64,000 bases of DNA from Ceratotherium simum simum (GCF_000283155.1 NW_004454197.1:17995868-18059867), one strand, 5' to 3'. Positions 1-11,175 are shown, counted from the stretch's first letter. A program made the numbers and translations. The notes: a model not told the origin generated them from the letters alone.

Positions 1-594
1 AGAAACAATAATAATAATACATAACCAATAGTTGGTTTAAGATAGAAATGAGATAATGTATGTGAAATAAAATCCAAAGCATTTTTGCAAATACCATATT
101 TTGGAGTCAAATCAACCCAAGACAACTTCCCAGAGGGATCATTGATGTCATCTTCTGGAAAAATGTGCTATCAAGACAAGTGTCAAGGTGCTTCTTCTTT
201 GGGGGAGGGGGTGGGGAGTTAAACCACATAATTAGGCATCCATGTTTTTTCACCACTCAAAGCCCCACTTTCCACTGACGGTTGAATGACCTAAGAACAC
301 TGCTGAATTGCTAACGGAAGAGAGATATTGAGGTGACAGCAGTAAAAACACCCGCTCATTGCTCTGTTTGAGGCTGTGACAGAACTGTTATTCATAATGA
401 TCCCAGAATCAAGAAGCAGTGCCCCTTATATCAGTCAAACGGAATTCTTACTTGGCATAGAGTTAACCAAGGGAGCTCTTGAGGCTAAGTAACCATTTTA
501 GAATTGATCACGTGCAGGCTTAACAGTCTGCAACATGGGCTGTGAGAACGCCCGAGTGAGGCAGCTGAGATCCAACACGTAGCATGCTGTTTGT
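1..594. other. unassigned AT-rich sequence
   Basis: I recognise no gene, RNA or repeat here. The sequence is AT-rich and CpG-poor like the rest of the window. It could hold very old repeat fragments that I cannot identify by eye. Confidence 0.5.
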
Positions 595-740
595 CTGTTC
601 TGCACCCTGCAATGGCTCCCCGCACAGGACCTGGTCCTTCCATATGATATCCAAAGCCCTTTCCATCTGGGTTCATCTTCTCCCCTCTCACGCCACTGTT
701 CCCACAGCCTAGGCTGGCACATCATACCTCAGGGGTGTGT
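595..740 (+). repeat. L2-like LINE fragment
   Basis: The stretch around ctgcaatggctcccc followed by a C/T-rich run resembles the 3' non-coding part of L2 in forward orientation. The match is short and divergent, so this is a tentative call. Confidence 0.33.
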
Positions 741-2250
741 ATAAAGAGAGACTGGTTTTTGTCACATAGGCCTATATTTCAGTGTTTCTAATACCGCCCT
801 TTCCCAGCAGGAAGCGACTAAGTGCTGACAAAGCAGCCTGTAAGAACCTTATATTCTATTTCCATGTGAAAAGAGCAGTCTCCTGAGACAGCAGGGACTA
901 GATGGGCCACATTTTTGCTTTTCCTCTGCTATGCAGCTGTCCGGAAGGTCGTTTGGGCTGCTCCAGCTTTAAGTGGAAAGTGATTCTACCTTACACACCA
1001 GCGGGCACTTAGTTGTCCTTGAATTCATAATCCTCTCTTATGTCGTAATTTTAATAATCCTCATGGTGCAAAAGCCAGGGATTTGGATATTTAACTATTT
1101 CGTGCCAAACCAAGCCAGGCTATCATTTATAAAATATATAAGGCTGTGAGTGGCAGGATATGATTCAGAAAAACATACATCTTGGGTGAATATTTTAAAG
1201 CATGTCATACATTTAAAAAGACATAATTCACTGTAGACTCATTGGACATCTCCTTTCTAATGATGAAAAAAAATGGCAGAAAATACTACACATTGAGTCA
1301 ATATTTCACAAAATAAATAAATATATTCCATTTTGAACAGAAAGAACTCCTCAGTAAATTTGGAAAGGGTTATAGAAAAAGATGACTGCTTAGGCACTGG
1401 TCATCTTATATTTTTAACAGAGATATTTTGGCCTGGGGCTGAGATGAGCCTCAGGCTGGAGCGTAGAGTTAAGCAACATTTGCCTCAGATGGCTGCTGGC
1501 GTCCTGGGAAGATCAACTCTAAATACAACATATGTGGACATTTCTTAATTGTATGGACTACGAGACTGCTTCAGTAGCTTCCTCACCTCGTCTTTTGATT
1601 GGTTTCAAGTTCTATTTCTCCAGGAGAGAATTTGAATCTATCTATAACCGAAGCTGAGATGTATAAAGACATATCTCGTGGGCCTTTTCACCAATGAGAA
1701 TGAATATATCAAAATTGCAGAAAGCTCTAAATTTAAATGCTTCAATGCCTTTCTGTCTGATTAGCAAGAAATCCAATCTTTCCCTGGACCCCGCTCCCTC
1801 ATTTTTCTCTCTAGGAGGAACGGGTGGTGAGAGGGCAGATGTTTACCTCTGCAGGCTTCCCAGATGTCCTCAGATGTACTAGGGGGGCGGTAGCGGGTGG
1901 GAGGGCCCTCTCTGTTTCTCCGGTGCCTGAGGCTCTGATCACCCTTTGGCTTTGTTGGAGCCTGTAATTCTGGGGTTCAGGATGCTGGCTGTGCTCTTTT
2001 GAGCTGCTGATGCACTCCACCCTTTCTGGCCAGCACATTAGTTGTCTATTTGCTCTCTATCTTTCCAGGTATTGTTTTAAGGAGCAATATTTAGAAGGAG
2101 TTTCCTATCAGAGATCTATTGAAGGCACAGAGCTCATAGGCATTGGGGAAAAGGGATGATAATAGTGGAACTTGGCAGTCTGGGCTTGACAGAGAATAGT
2201 TAGGAAAGCTTCATACTAGTCTGAGACGTCTGCAACCCAGGGGATTAAGA
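741..2250. other. unassigned sequence
   Basis: No exon, RNA gene or confident repeat is visible. Two short open frames (61-75 codons at 1333-1548 and 1811-2038) overlap this block but lack splice, Kozak or protein-family support, so I do not call them. Confidence 0.5.
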
Positions 2251-2252
2251 GA

Positions 2253-2415
2253 AGACTTAGAATCAAATGTCTTGGTTTTAATCCTAACTCTATGACCTTA
2301 GGTAAATTATTTAATCTTATTTATCCTCAAATGTAAAATGAGAATAATAAAAGTTCTTGCCTGATGGCCTAACTGAGAAGTACTTAGCCTTGTTATTGGT
2401 ACAAAGTAAGCACCC
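2253..2415 (+). repeat. MIR SINE
   Basis: The core order of a forward MIR is visible: a tRNA-derived head remnant, tatgaccttaggtaaattat, then a tcctcaaatgtaaaatgag block and a tail ending in agtaagcaccc. This is an ancient mammal-wide SINE, well diverged. Confidence 0.62.
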
Positions 2416-2705
2416 TTGGAAAGTATCTTGACATACAGCCTTCTAATGTCAAGCACAGAGATGATGGTATACCTCCATTTTTAACTATCATTAATGCATC
2501 AGTAACCCAGATTTGATCAACTTTTCTCTTTTATAATGGGCTAAACATTGCCTTTCCCTAATTTCATTCATGAATTCTGCCCTCAATGGTTATGATAGGT
2601 AAGGGTCCATATATTGGCTTTTAAAATATCTGAGGGCAACTATCCTTCCCCCATAGGTTTTCATCCTTCTAGGGTAAATTGAGCAGCTATTTCAAATAAA
2701 AAATA

Positions 2706-2795
2706 GGAAGTCCTAAAGCCATTTTGTCCTCTTCCGCCTCCGTGTACTCTAGTTTATCAGTACCTCATTAAAGTGTATCACTCAGAATATTCCAA
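2706..2795 (+). repeat. direct repeat copy A (about 85 bp)
   Basis: This segment aligns with few gaps to 3482-3567. Shared landmarks are ctaaagcca, ttgtcctc, a C/T-rich run, agttta, cagtac and actcagaa. The copies lie about 770 bases apart in the same orientation. They may be two fragments of one unrecognised interspersed repeat or an old local duplication. Confidence 0.55.
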
Positions 2796-3481
2796 GTGTG
2801 CTTAAAAATACACAGTGCAACTCACCTTCTGCTTCTATTAATGCACTTTAAGAGCATATTGACCTTTGTGACACTCCTGGCACACTGATGATGTAAAGTG
2901 AGTTTCAAGTTACCTAAACTTCTAGAGTTTTCCACATTCTTGCATATCTTGCACTTGTGCAATTGATTTTTTTGAAGTTACTTACTGGATTTATACTCGC
3001 CTTGGCTAAATTGTATTTATGAGATTCAGCTCCACTATTTCAACCTGCTGAGAAATTCTGGATCCATGATTTGATCATTCAATATTATATATTTCTCCCA
3101 CCTTTGTGTCATCCTCAAAAATTATAAGCATGCTGTGTATCTTTATTAAGTCATTTATAAAAATGTTGTCCCAACTTCCAGTTAAATCTGATGAATTAAA
3201 CAGAATTGTTTATCTTTGCTCCTTTTTGAAAATCTCTTAAATTACAGTTAAGGAAGAGAAACTTAACTACTTGCAGAGATGGCTGCCAACTAGAAACAAC
3301 CTTGTTCCTGTATAGAATCTTAGAAAGGCTCTGGAACTGGAGGCACTAGATTCTTGAGAAGCTGTGGGCAGGCTTAGGGCTGGAAAACAGGAGAACTGTA
3401 TAAATTCTACAGATCATTTTGACTTTTCATCCTTTTCCTCATCTCAACCATCCCGGGACTTAGCCCTCTACTGTCTGTGTG
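2796..3481. other. unassigned spacer between direct repeats
   Basis: No recognisable gene or repeat. AT-rich sequence separates the two direct repeat copies. Confidence 0.45.
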
Positions 3482-3567
3482 GTACTAAAGCCAATTTGTC
3501 CTCCTTCTCCTCCATGTATACTCCAGTTTACCAGTACTTAGTGAAGTAAAAGACTCAGAAAATTCTA
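3482..3567 (+). repeat. direct repeat copy B (about 85 bp)
   Basis: Second copy of the repeat at 2706-2795. Small indels, such as one extra C in the pyrimidine run, show it is not a recent duplication. Confidence 0.55.
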
Positions 3568-3930
3568 ATTCCAAATCAAATAAGTGTTCCAAAGAGCACT
3601 TATTTTTGGAGAAATCAAATCAGAGAGGTCCTAGATTTGGGAACACCAGTGTAAACTGAGGGTGGAAGTGAGGTGCCATACTGAAAGCAGAGGATGCAGT
3701 TGAAATTGTCAGAGTGAAGGTTGGAACTATCTCCCCACCACCACTTTTTGCTCAGATTCAGAATGTTGCAGCAAGATTTCTATCTTCAGGCAGAAGATTG
3801 GGAGATTTCTCTCCAGAGCACCAACTACCACAAAAGGAAATATTTAGAGACCCTGAAACATAAAGTGTCCATTGAGCTTTCCAGTGCCTCACTCAGGTAT
3901 GAATGAACAACCAAGAATCAACAAGTATAT

Positions 3931-3943
3931 AAAGAAATCTACA
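3931..3943 (+). repeat. target-site duplication, left copy
   Basis: aaagaaatctaca precedes the ERE SINE and matches aaagaaatataca at 4207-4219 with one mismatch. This marks an L1-driven insertion. Confidence 0.8.
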
Positions 3944-4206
3944 GGGCCAGCCCTGATGGCCTAGTGGTTAAAGTTTGGGGCGCTCTGCTTTAGCAGCCCA
4001 GGTTCGGTTCCTGGCCGCAGAACTTCACCACCCGTCTGTCAGTAGCCATGCTGTCATGGCGGCTCACATAGAAGAACTAGAAGGACTTACAATTAGAATA
4101 TACAACCATGTACTGGGGCTTTGGGGGCGGGGGCGGGAAGGAGAGAGGAAGACTGGCAATAGATGTTAGCACAGGGCAAATCTTTTCCAGCAAAAAAAAA
4201 AAAGGA
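3944..4206 (+). mobile_element. ERE-type SINE (perissodactyl, tRNA-derived)
   Basis: A tRNA-derived SINE of the equine repetitive element type. The RNA polymerase III A box tggcctagtgg is at 3957-3967 and the B box ggttcggttcc at 4001-4011. The body carries actagaaggacttacaa and tactggggctttgggg, then a poly(A) tract. A 13-base target-site duplication with one mismatch flanks it. It sits in what looks like an older L1/HAL1-like sequence. An open frame of 64 codons inside it (3975-4169) is not a gene. Confidence 0.88.
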
Positions 4207-4219
4207 AAAGAAATATACA

Positions 4220-5215
4220 ACGTGGAAGACAGAGAACAATAAAAGTAAAATAAATGAATAAATGAAATGAACTCAAATAAAGCAGAAAATGTAAGTACAA
4301 CAATAGCACTGTATTTCTCACATATATCTATTTAGATTGTCCCTAGAGAGATGGTAAAATATGTGGAATCCATGAAATAAGAAATTATAGAATACTAAGA
4401 AAGAAAAAATAACAAAGAGTTCTTACAAATTAATACACATATGCAAAATTTTAAAATGCAGTAGAAAGATTGAAAGGTAAGAAAACAATCCTATAGAAAG
4501 TAGAACAAAAAGACAAAATATATCTCATAACTGATTCATAGGAGTTCCACAAACAGAAGAAAGAGGAAAGGATGGCGGGATTAAATAAATAATAATACTG
4601 GAAATTTCCCATTAATAAAAAAATCAAGATTATTATGAAAAGACTCAAAAACTGTCCAGCTCAGTAAATGTAAAAATAGCACAAGGCATATTATCATGAT
4701 ATTTCAGCACCCTGGGTATAAAGAGAAGTCCTCTAGAAGCCCCAGAGTGAGAAAGAAAAGGCAGGCTTCTCAGAAGACTTGGAAGCTACATGGCACTAGA
4801 CATCTCTAAGTGCTAGATTCCCTGGAATGCTGGAAGGGAGAAGATTATGGTGTAATACCTTCAAAATTCTAGGTGAAAATGATTTCCAACCTAGAATTAG
4901 AGTTAATTAAAAAAACTGATGATAAAAGTATGAATATAGTCTTTCTAAAAGAATTACCAGAGGATATATTCATGTCAAAGGAAGGAAAAAACCAAGAAAA
5001 TGAAAGCAATGGGATTGGCTGATCTAGGCTGGGTTCAGCAGCTGACTCTGCCTGGGGCCATGGGTTGGGCTTCACTCTGGAGCTCGGGGTGAAGAGAAAG
5101 CAGGTTGAAGGGGGAAAAGTCCAGGAGAAGGTCTTCTCATGCTTGAACGCCATAGTGCAAGAGGAAAAACCTCATCATGCAAACAAGTTTCAAGCTCTAT
5201 TCAAGTCAGGTCCAC
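4220..5215 (+). repeat. L1/HAL1-lineage LINE remnant
   Basis: Scattered blocks resemble the distal part of an old L1 or half-LINE: ggagttccacaaacagaag, ggaaatttcccat, tataaagagaag, then ccttcaaaattctaggtgaaaat and gatttccaacctagaatt. They occur in the forward order expected of that lineage. The sequence before the ERE (about 3700-3930) may belong to the same element. No open frame survives. Confidence 0.45.
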
Positions 5216-5231
5216 TAACATCCTGTTAACC

Positions 5232-5443
5232 CAGTGGTTCTCAATAAGGTCAATTTTATCTCCTGCCCAGGGGACATTTTACAAAATCTGGAGACATTTT
5301 TGGTTGTTGCAACTTGGGGCGGGGGGTTGGGGTGCTGTTGATATCTAGTGGGCAGAGTCTATGGATGCTGCTAAAATCAGCCCTCCACAGGAAAAAGTTA
5401 TCTAGCCCCAAATTCAATTTAGTGCTGACATTGAGGAACCCTG
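5232..5443 (+). mobile_element. MER20 (hAT-Charlie DNA transposon)
   Basis: It starts cagtggttctcaa, passes through ggggacattt, tggagacatttttggttgt and atctagtgggcagag, and ends ttgaggaaccctg, which is the complete MER20 layout of about 210 bases. Flanking 8-mers tgttaacc and cattaccc agree at five of eight positions, as expected for a decayed hAT target duplication. It is non-autonomous and encodes nothing. Some MER20 copies are reported to act as regulatory elements in endometrial cells; whether this one does is unknown. Confidence 0.82.
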
Positions 5444-5685
5444 CATTACCCTAATCAAGTCTCAGGGACAAGCCCAATGTCAAGGGATGACAAAAGACCC
5501 ACCAGAGGGTAGGACAAGGATGTAGATATATAATACTGCCAGAAGGGAGTGAAAAGTTGGATGGATAATTTGATCCAACTCATCAGTGTATAATAAATTG
5601 AAAATTCCTTTCAAAGAACGCAAACGAATCTTTCATGGGAAATGGGTGTGGCCTTTATTTCCTGGAAAGGAAACTAGTGATTATT

Positions 5686-5875
5686 ACTGCATTTCATTGA
5701 TTCTAAGATGCATACTTTTTTTTCACATTCTAACATCTTTGAAGTAACAAGGTGTTTTATGATCAATATGATAAGTACCATATTATGTATTAATTGACAT
5801 TTTTTTATTCCAATGGAACATGAAATAATGATGTCTCTTACCATTGATGGTGTATAGATTTAATGAAACACATTA
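5686..5875. mobile_element. short Tigger/pogo-like DNA element
   Basis: The left end atttcattgattctaagatg and following tttcacattctaacatct match the left end of the longer element at 40961-41945. The right end has attgatggtgtatagattta, which in reverse complement partly mirrors the left end, giving imperfect terminal inverted repeats. I read it as a non-autonomous copy of the same DNA transposon family. The family name is uncertain. Confidence 0.5.
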
Positions 5876-6062
5876 AATGCTTATTATGTACTTGCTCTAT
5901 GATAGGCAGCAAATTCAGAAGAACTGTTAAGGTGTAAATAATTACATTTTACAGATATAAGAGAGGATCAGAACCTCCCCCGCACCCCATCTCTGCATAG
6001 AAATAAGAGTCTACCCTTTTGTCACAGCTACTAAGAGGCAAAGCAATGATACAAACATTGGT
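5876..6062 (-). repeat. MIR SINE (reverse)
   Basis: Reverse-oriented MIR landmarks: gcttattatgtacttgctct, then attttacagatataagagagg and a tail near cagctactaagaggcaaag. Confidence 0.5.
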
Positions 6063-6107
6063 CCATCAGACTCTAGAGCTATATTTGGTAGCAACTGGGG
6101 ACAGTTT

Positions 6108-6200
6108 AGCACAGTGATGAGAAATATGGGCCTCAGCCTCTGAGGTTAATGAAGTAATGAATGAGAACACTTAGGATGGTATTTGACATACAATAAACAC
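6108..6200 (+). repeat. MIR SINE fragment
   Basis: It has a tagcacagtgatgagaaata head and a tatttgacatacaataaaca tail of a shortened forward MIR. The middle is poorly preserved. Confidence 0.42.
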
Positions 6201-6217
6201 ACACTACATAGTTTTTG

Positions 6218-6362
6218 TCAACTGGGCTATATGCCCAGTACTGAGATAATTGCTTTACATACATTACTCCGTTTAAATCTCCCTATATCCTCTGTGATGC
6301 ATTTCAGAAATGGCACCAAGATAGCAAGAGATTAAATAACCCAAATTTACCCAGCTGAAGGT
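6218..6362 (-). repeat. MIR SINE (reverse)
   Basis: gctttacatacattactccg, a tttaaatctccctat block and agagattaaataaccc match the core of a reverse MIR. A (GT)n run follows at about 6364-6381. Confidence 0.5.
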
Positions 6363-6363
6363 G

Positions 6364-6381
6364 GTGCGTGTGTGTGTGTGG
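6364..6381 (+). repeat. short (GT)n microsatellite
   Basis: An imperfect run of alternating G and T (gtgcgtgtgtgtgtgtg) next to a G-rich stretch. Confidence 0.7.
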
Positions 6382-6509
6382 TGGGGGAGTGGGACTTGAC
6401 TCTCACATTGTGCTCTCACATGCATCTTAGTGCTATGCACTCTTTGCAACTCTGTTTCTTTGTGGTGCCATGTTGTTTCTTTGAGCCTCTTAGCATGCAT
6501 AACCAACAC

Positions 6510-7127
6510 TGGGGAACTATTCTACTTGTATGTATAATTAAACTGTAGAACATTTGTGTCAATCGTTTCATGAATAGATTCCTTCACTCACTAGAGAGGA
6601 CAAGAAAGTTAGGAGGAGGCAGAGGACTAGCAGAAAGATGAAACAATTGGTAGTGTTCATTCTACATGTTGTAGTTTATAAGAAATATTGGTGAAATAAC
6701 AGACACTCAATTGCAACTTCTTTTTCTGCCTCTTAGTGAAATGCCCAAAGTCGACTTTCAAATTATCTACTAAAGCAAACCAAGAGGCAGCTTAGACAGT
6801 ATATCTACACTAAGAAAATGTTAGCTAAGCATAATGTTACATTGACTAGTTGTCAACATTAATTTAATGCTAAATAATTGTGCAATCTTGAGTAAGTTAT
6901 GATGTTCTCTGGCCCATCACTGTAAAGTGAAGCAATTGACCTCTTTTCTAGCTTGAACATTCAGTGTATTGGTAGGTGAATACCCATGGGGAGCAGCGAT
7001 ATTTTTAAAGATATTTCATTAGGTATTTTGATAGGCAATTGTGATATTTTTCACCAAAAGTTAAACTTATGACTTCATAAAATTAAAACAGCAAACAGTC
7101 AATTATTAGGTAGAAAATGTTTAAGTC
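6510..7127. other. unassigned AT-rich sequence
   Basis: I see no gene or confident repeat in this stretch. Confidence 0.45.
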
Positions 7128-7215
7128 ATAGTATCCTTGCCTTGGTTTTCTCACCTACAAAATGGGGACGCTGGTTTCTGTAATGTTAACTCACACATTA
7201 TTTGTAACTACACGT
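7128..7215 (+). repeat. MIR SINE fragment
   Basis: ttggttttctcacctacaaa followed by atggggacgctgg matches the middle of a forward MIR. Only this portion is clear. Confidence 0.42.
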
Positions 7216-7346
7216 GCAAAGTGGCTCACAGTGCCTGCACAGAGAACGTACATGATAAAGTACTGCTAAGATATATCTCACATGGTGTTAGACTCCTGGC
7301 AATAGTTGCCTACATTTAGTGGTCTGATAATTTTGTTTTCTTTCAG

Positions 7347-7442
7347 GGTTTGGGCTTAATGCACATTTTCCTTGGTGTGGATAAGTGCAGCAAGCTAATC
7401 AGTGCGTGCAGCTCTTTGGGGGTTCAGAACGACATTCCTAAG
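7347..7442 (+). other. candidate exon (96 nt), unrecognised
   Basis: The sequence before 7347 is ttttgttttctttcag, a strong polypyrimidine-AG acceptor. The sequence after 7442 is gtaatg, a plausible donor following AAG. The first frame is open for exactly 32 codons (starting GLGLMHIFLG, ending GVQNDIPK) while both other forward frames have stops. It would be a symmetric phase-0 cassette. It does not resemble a repeat I know. I do not recognise the peptide, and a chance match to splice consensus is quite possible. A non-coding RNA exon is another possibility. Confidence 0.25.
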
Positions 7443-8504
7443 GTAATGCCGAAGTTGGGATTTGTAAAGAGAGGTTAAAACAAATCTTGTGAAATATTTA
7501 AAGAAGATAAGTTGGTTAACACTAGTTGGCTTCAATATTTATTCCGCTAGAGCCAAACTTAGATCAATCCTCCCATTAAAATTTCCTCTGAGGACCTTCT
7601 ATATTAGTTAATCTGAAAATATAGTATATCCTTATACTCTACTCATACATAGCCGTGAATATAAATATGTATTATTGTCAATAGATAGACCATGGAAATT
7701 TTCTGCATTTATAAAGGGGGGAAATCACATGACAAATAACCTTCTATTACCGTGGCTGTGTAGAGAGGAAAATCCTATGTGACTACAGTAAAAGAACAAA
7801 AACGTGTTTGTCTATAGCAGATAAGAAGAGTCATAGGTGGGAGTCATGGGGGAGCTGCCTGTCTGCTCCCTTGACTGACGTTCCAACCGTATCTTAGGCT
7901 TGTGTCTTTGCAAGCAGATGTAGCGCATTTCTGCTTCTGAGTTAACATTTTAACATTGGCTGAGACTCGAATCATCTGGCTTTCCAAATAGATCTGGGGC
8001 TGTGTAGGTGCATGCCAATGAGGATCTACAATTCATTTCAAATAATGCTCAGGGACACGGCAGTAAAAGTCCAGGGCCATCACAGAAAGTGCCTGCCCAC
8101 TGTTAGGATTACTGCCTTTGTCAGTTTGCCTGTATTTTGTGTTTTTCTACTGAGTTACTGTTAGGGGCGATACACAGTCCTGATATCGTGGGGAGTTAGA
8201 GGAAGAAGTGGCTGGCACGTATTGTGATGATTATAATACAGCCTCAAGTTGTTGAGAATAACATTTTTGATTGATTTATCTTTGTTTTTAGAACCCCTAT
8301 ATTTTGCCTATTTAAGAATGTAGCCCCTAATGATTGAATGGTATACCCAGGAATACTTGTTCCTCTGGGCTCTCTTCTAAATTTCAGAGGATATGGTAAT
8401 GCCATGGCAGCCTAATTTTGGCCATACAATCCTCCTGTTCAAACTTTCAGGTTAGGTCCGGAGACAGTGGCACTGAATGGGGAGGAAGAACCATAAATTC
8501 AGAG
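7443..8504. other. unassigned sequence
   Basis: No gene or confident repeat is visible downstream of the candidate exon. No second exon-like block stood out. Confidence 0.45.
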
Positions 8505-8572
8505 ATTAAAACTGGATTTTAGTCTTGACTTCCTGTGACTCGGGACTGTCACTCAACGTCTCTGGGTTTCCA
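8505..8572 (+). repeat. MIR SINE fragment
   Basis: cttcctgtgactcgggactg and caacgtctctgggtttcc match the middle of a forward MIR. It lies just upstream of a MER5A copy. Confidence 0.42.
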
Positions 8573-8586
8573 AGGCTAGGTTGACG

Positions 8587-8752
8587 CAGTGACTCTCCAC
8601 TCTGGCTGAACATCACAATCACCATACAAGCCTGCAAAATATGCTAATGCCTGCCCACTCCCACATTATTTGGTGAGAACCTCTGTGGGGGAGGCCTGAG
8701 TATCGTATTTTTGAAACATCCCCCAGGGAGTTCTAATGGAAGCCAGGATTAC
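8587..8752 (+). mobile_element. MER5A-like hAT transposon
   Basis: It begins cagtgactctcca, close to the cagtggttctcaa hAT-Charlie terminus, continues with catcacaatcacc, and has ggggaggcctgagtatc and cccccagggagttctaatg in MER5A order. The right terminus is eroded. Confidence 0.68.
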
Positions 8753-10014
8753 TATCACTACTCCGGCTGATTCTTAAGAGCCTTGCCACGCTAGTCAGTG
8801 CAGACAGGGGACTTAGACTTACTTTACTGTTTATTTCTTTCCACCAGCTCTTTTAGTTTACCCTTCACTTGTTTTCTTTTTCCTCCTTATTGACTTACTT
8901 ATTAATCCAAATCCTAAAGTTGTAAGCTCATTTGTGTGATGTTTGGCAATATCAACCTGAATGTGCTGGTAAAATCAGGTAAAATTTTAAAATCAACGTT
9001 TTCCTCATACAAAGGCACAGTGCTAAGATCCCTTCAGTTTCCAGAGCTGAATTCAGTTCCAGAAAAAAACACAGTTATCTGGCAAATGGGTTGGGATAGA
9101 CATGACTCTCATTTGGCCATTTTCTGAGTATTCTAATGGAAGAATTTCGTTGGGGGAAAAAGAAATATTTTATAGAACAGTTATTTTCTGTTGAAAAATA
9201 TCCACAACTCTGTCTTGTATTTTTAAAAATAAATTACTTTGGTTATACTGTACTGTTTATGAACTGTGTCTGTGAAGACTATAGGCCCCACATATGAGGG
9301 ATTTCTCAATTTCTCCTACTAAAGAAATCCTGGGGCACATTCCATTTTATATTCCGACGGCGCGAATCTGAGTTGACAGTCCAGATTAATGCAGGTTTCA
9401 GCATCCATCTCAGGAGATTAGCAAATTGTAGGGAAGCTGTGATTGGTGGATAAAACATTGCTATCTGATGTATTCAAATTGACACCCGGTGGATAGATTC
9501 TTTTTCTATGTCATTGCTTATAAAATTCTTGTAGATAAAAAACTCTAATAAAGAACTGGCTTTATTATTTATTTTTGCTTGACTTTACCAAATTTACTGC
9601 AACCAGTCATCATTACTTCATTTATCTCTTTACAGCCTAGAATGAATAACCCTAAATTAATCAACTGATTACAAATTCCTTAATTCTATGCATCACATTT
9701 CTCATTCTTTGCAGTTCTTTTAACCAAAATTGGGAATTAGACTCATGGGGCTATGCTGTACTGGCTAGGTGTTAAGTGGAGACAGATTTACATTGTTTCT
9801 ATGCTGCTGGGGAGTTTCCAGGAAGGACAAAGTTACATTCATTAAATATCCAAATTACTTGGAAGGAGAATAGGATTCTGTCTGGTCATCCCCTTGAGAA
9901 GTTCACATTTGTATGGGCTCAATTTCCATCCAGTGGTTCTTTGAGGAATTAGGAAAAGTCCAATATGTCAACCCTTTCTCCTGGTTATATAATCACAGAG
10001 AACATCAGATAATT
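8753..10014. other. unassigned AT-rich sequence
   Basis: No gene or clear repeat. A small CpG cluster (ccgacggcgcgaatctg at about 9355) stands out because the surrounding DNA is CpG-poor. Confidence 0.45.
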
Positions 10015-10800
10015 ATCACATTCATTCAACAAATATTTATGAGTGCCTAATATGTGTCAGGCACTGTCACTGGCCCTAGGGATGAGAAATTAACAGAACA
10101 AAGACTTTGCTTCTCGGATTCAACTGACAGAGAAAGGTCAAATAGTGCTAAGTACTATGGAGGAAAATAAAGAGGGTAACGACAGAGATGGAGGGAGAAA
10201 GTGCTGTTTCATATAATCGGTAGTCAGAGAATTTCTCTCTGGTACAGTGACATTTGAGTAGGACTTGACAGAAAAAAAGATATCAATCAAGCTGATATCT
10301 TGGGAAAAGTTTTCAGGGCAGTGGTAACATAGAGTACAAAGGTCCTGAGGCAGCAGAGTCCTTGGTATGTTTGGGGAACAGCAAGAAAACTGGTGTAGCT
10401 GGAACAGAATGATGCAGAACCAGGGTTGCAGAAGGGAAGGTCAGATGGCCAACAAGGGACAGGTCATCAGGGCCCTGTAGGCCATGGTAAGGACTGTGTT
10501 ATTGTTTCTTGAGGCTAATAGAGGTTATTGAACTACCTTATTCTCATTTTCAAAGGATAAATCTGGCTTCTGTGATGAGAATAAGCTTTGTAGGCAAACT
10601 TTGGGGCAGAGGAACCAGTTCAGAGGCTTCTTAGATGGTTCAGGTGAGAGATGATGGTGGGTTGGCTTAGGGAAGTGTGATAGAGGTGGTATCAAGTGGT
10701 CAGATTTTGAAGATAGAACTGAAAAATTCGCTGATGGATTGGGTGTGGTCTAAGAGAAGAGAAAGAGGTCAAGAAGACTCTCAGTTTTGTTCTATAAACC
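10015..10800 (-). repeat. L2 LINE 3' region (reverse)
   Basis: It starts with the reverse of the L2 3' end (attcaacaaatatttatgag, gtgtcaggcactgtcactgg). It continues through L2 landmarks such as gtgacatttgagtaggactt, ggtcctgaggcagcagagtc, gggccctgtaggccatggta, gagagatgatggtgg and cgctgatggattgggtgtgg. Order and orientation are consistent over nearly 800 bases, so this is one largely continuous L2 fragment. A 102-codon frame at 10677-10985 runs out of it and is not a gene. Confidence 0.7.
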
Positions 10801-10847
10801 CTCGTCTTGAGCTCTGTAATGGAACTGTCTCAGGCTTGAGTGTGAGA

Positions 10848-10985
10848 GAGAACAGGATTCAAATTCTTCCACAAGCTGAGTGGCTGTGGGTGATTTTCTT
10901 AAAGGTTATGAGCCTCAGTTTCTCCAAAGGTACATTAGTGATAATTATATCTAACACATTAGTGTATCTTCAGGGTTTAAATTAA
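10848..10985 (+). repeat. MIR SINE
   Basis: ggattcaaattcttccacaa, gagcctcagtttctccaaag and gataattatatctaacaca are in forward MIR order. Confidence 0.52.
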
Positions 10986-10989
10986 GTAG

Positions 10990-11175
10990 TAACCATAACC
11001 ATATTAAACTCTCTGTATTTACCTCTTAATTTTCACGGTAACACTATGAGACAAGTGATGTTATCCCAATCGTATGGATGAGGAAACTAAAACATGAAGA
11101 GGTTACAGAATTTGTTCAAGGTCACACAGAGCTATTTCTGGGATTCAAAGTCAGGTCTGTTTGATATTAGAATGG
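10990..11175 (-). repeat. MIR SINE (reverse)
   Basis: ggatgaggaaactaaaacat, caaggtcacacagagctatt and gggattcaaagtcaggtctg are the diagnostic blocks of a reverse MIR. Confidence 0.64.
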
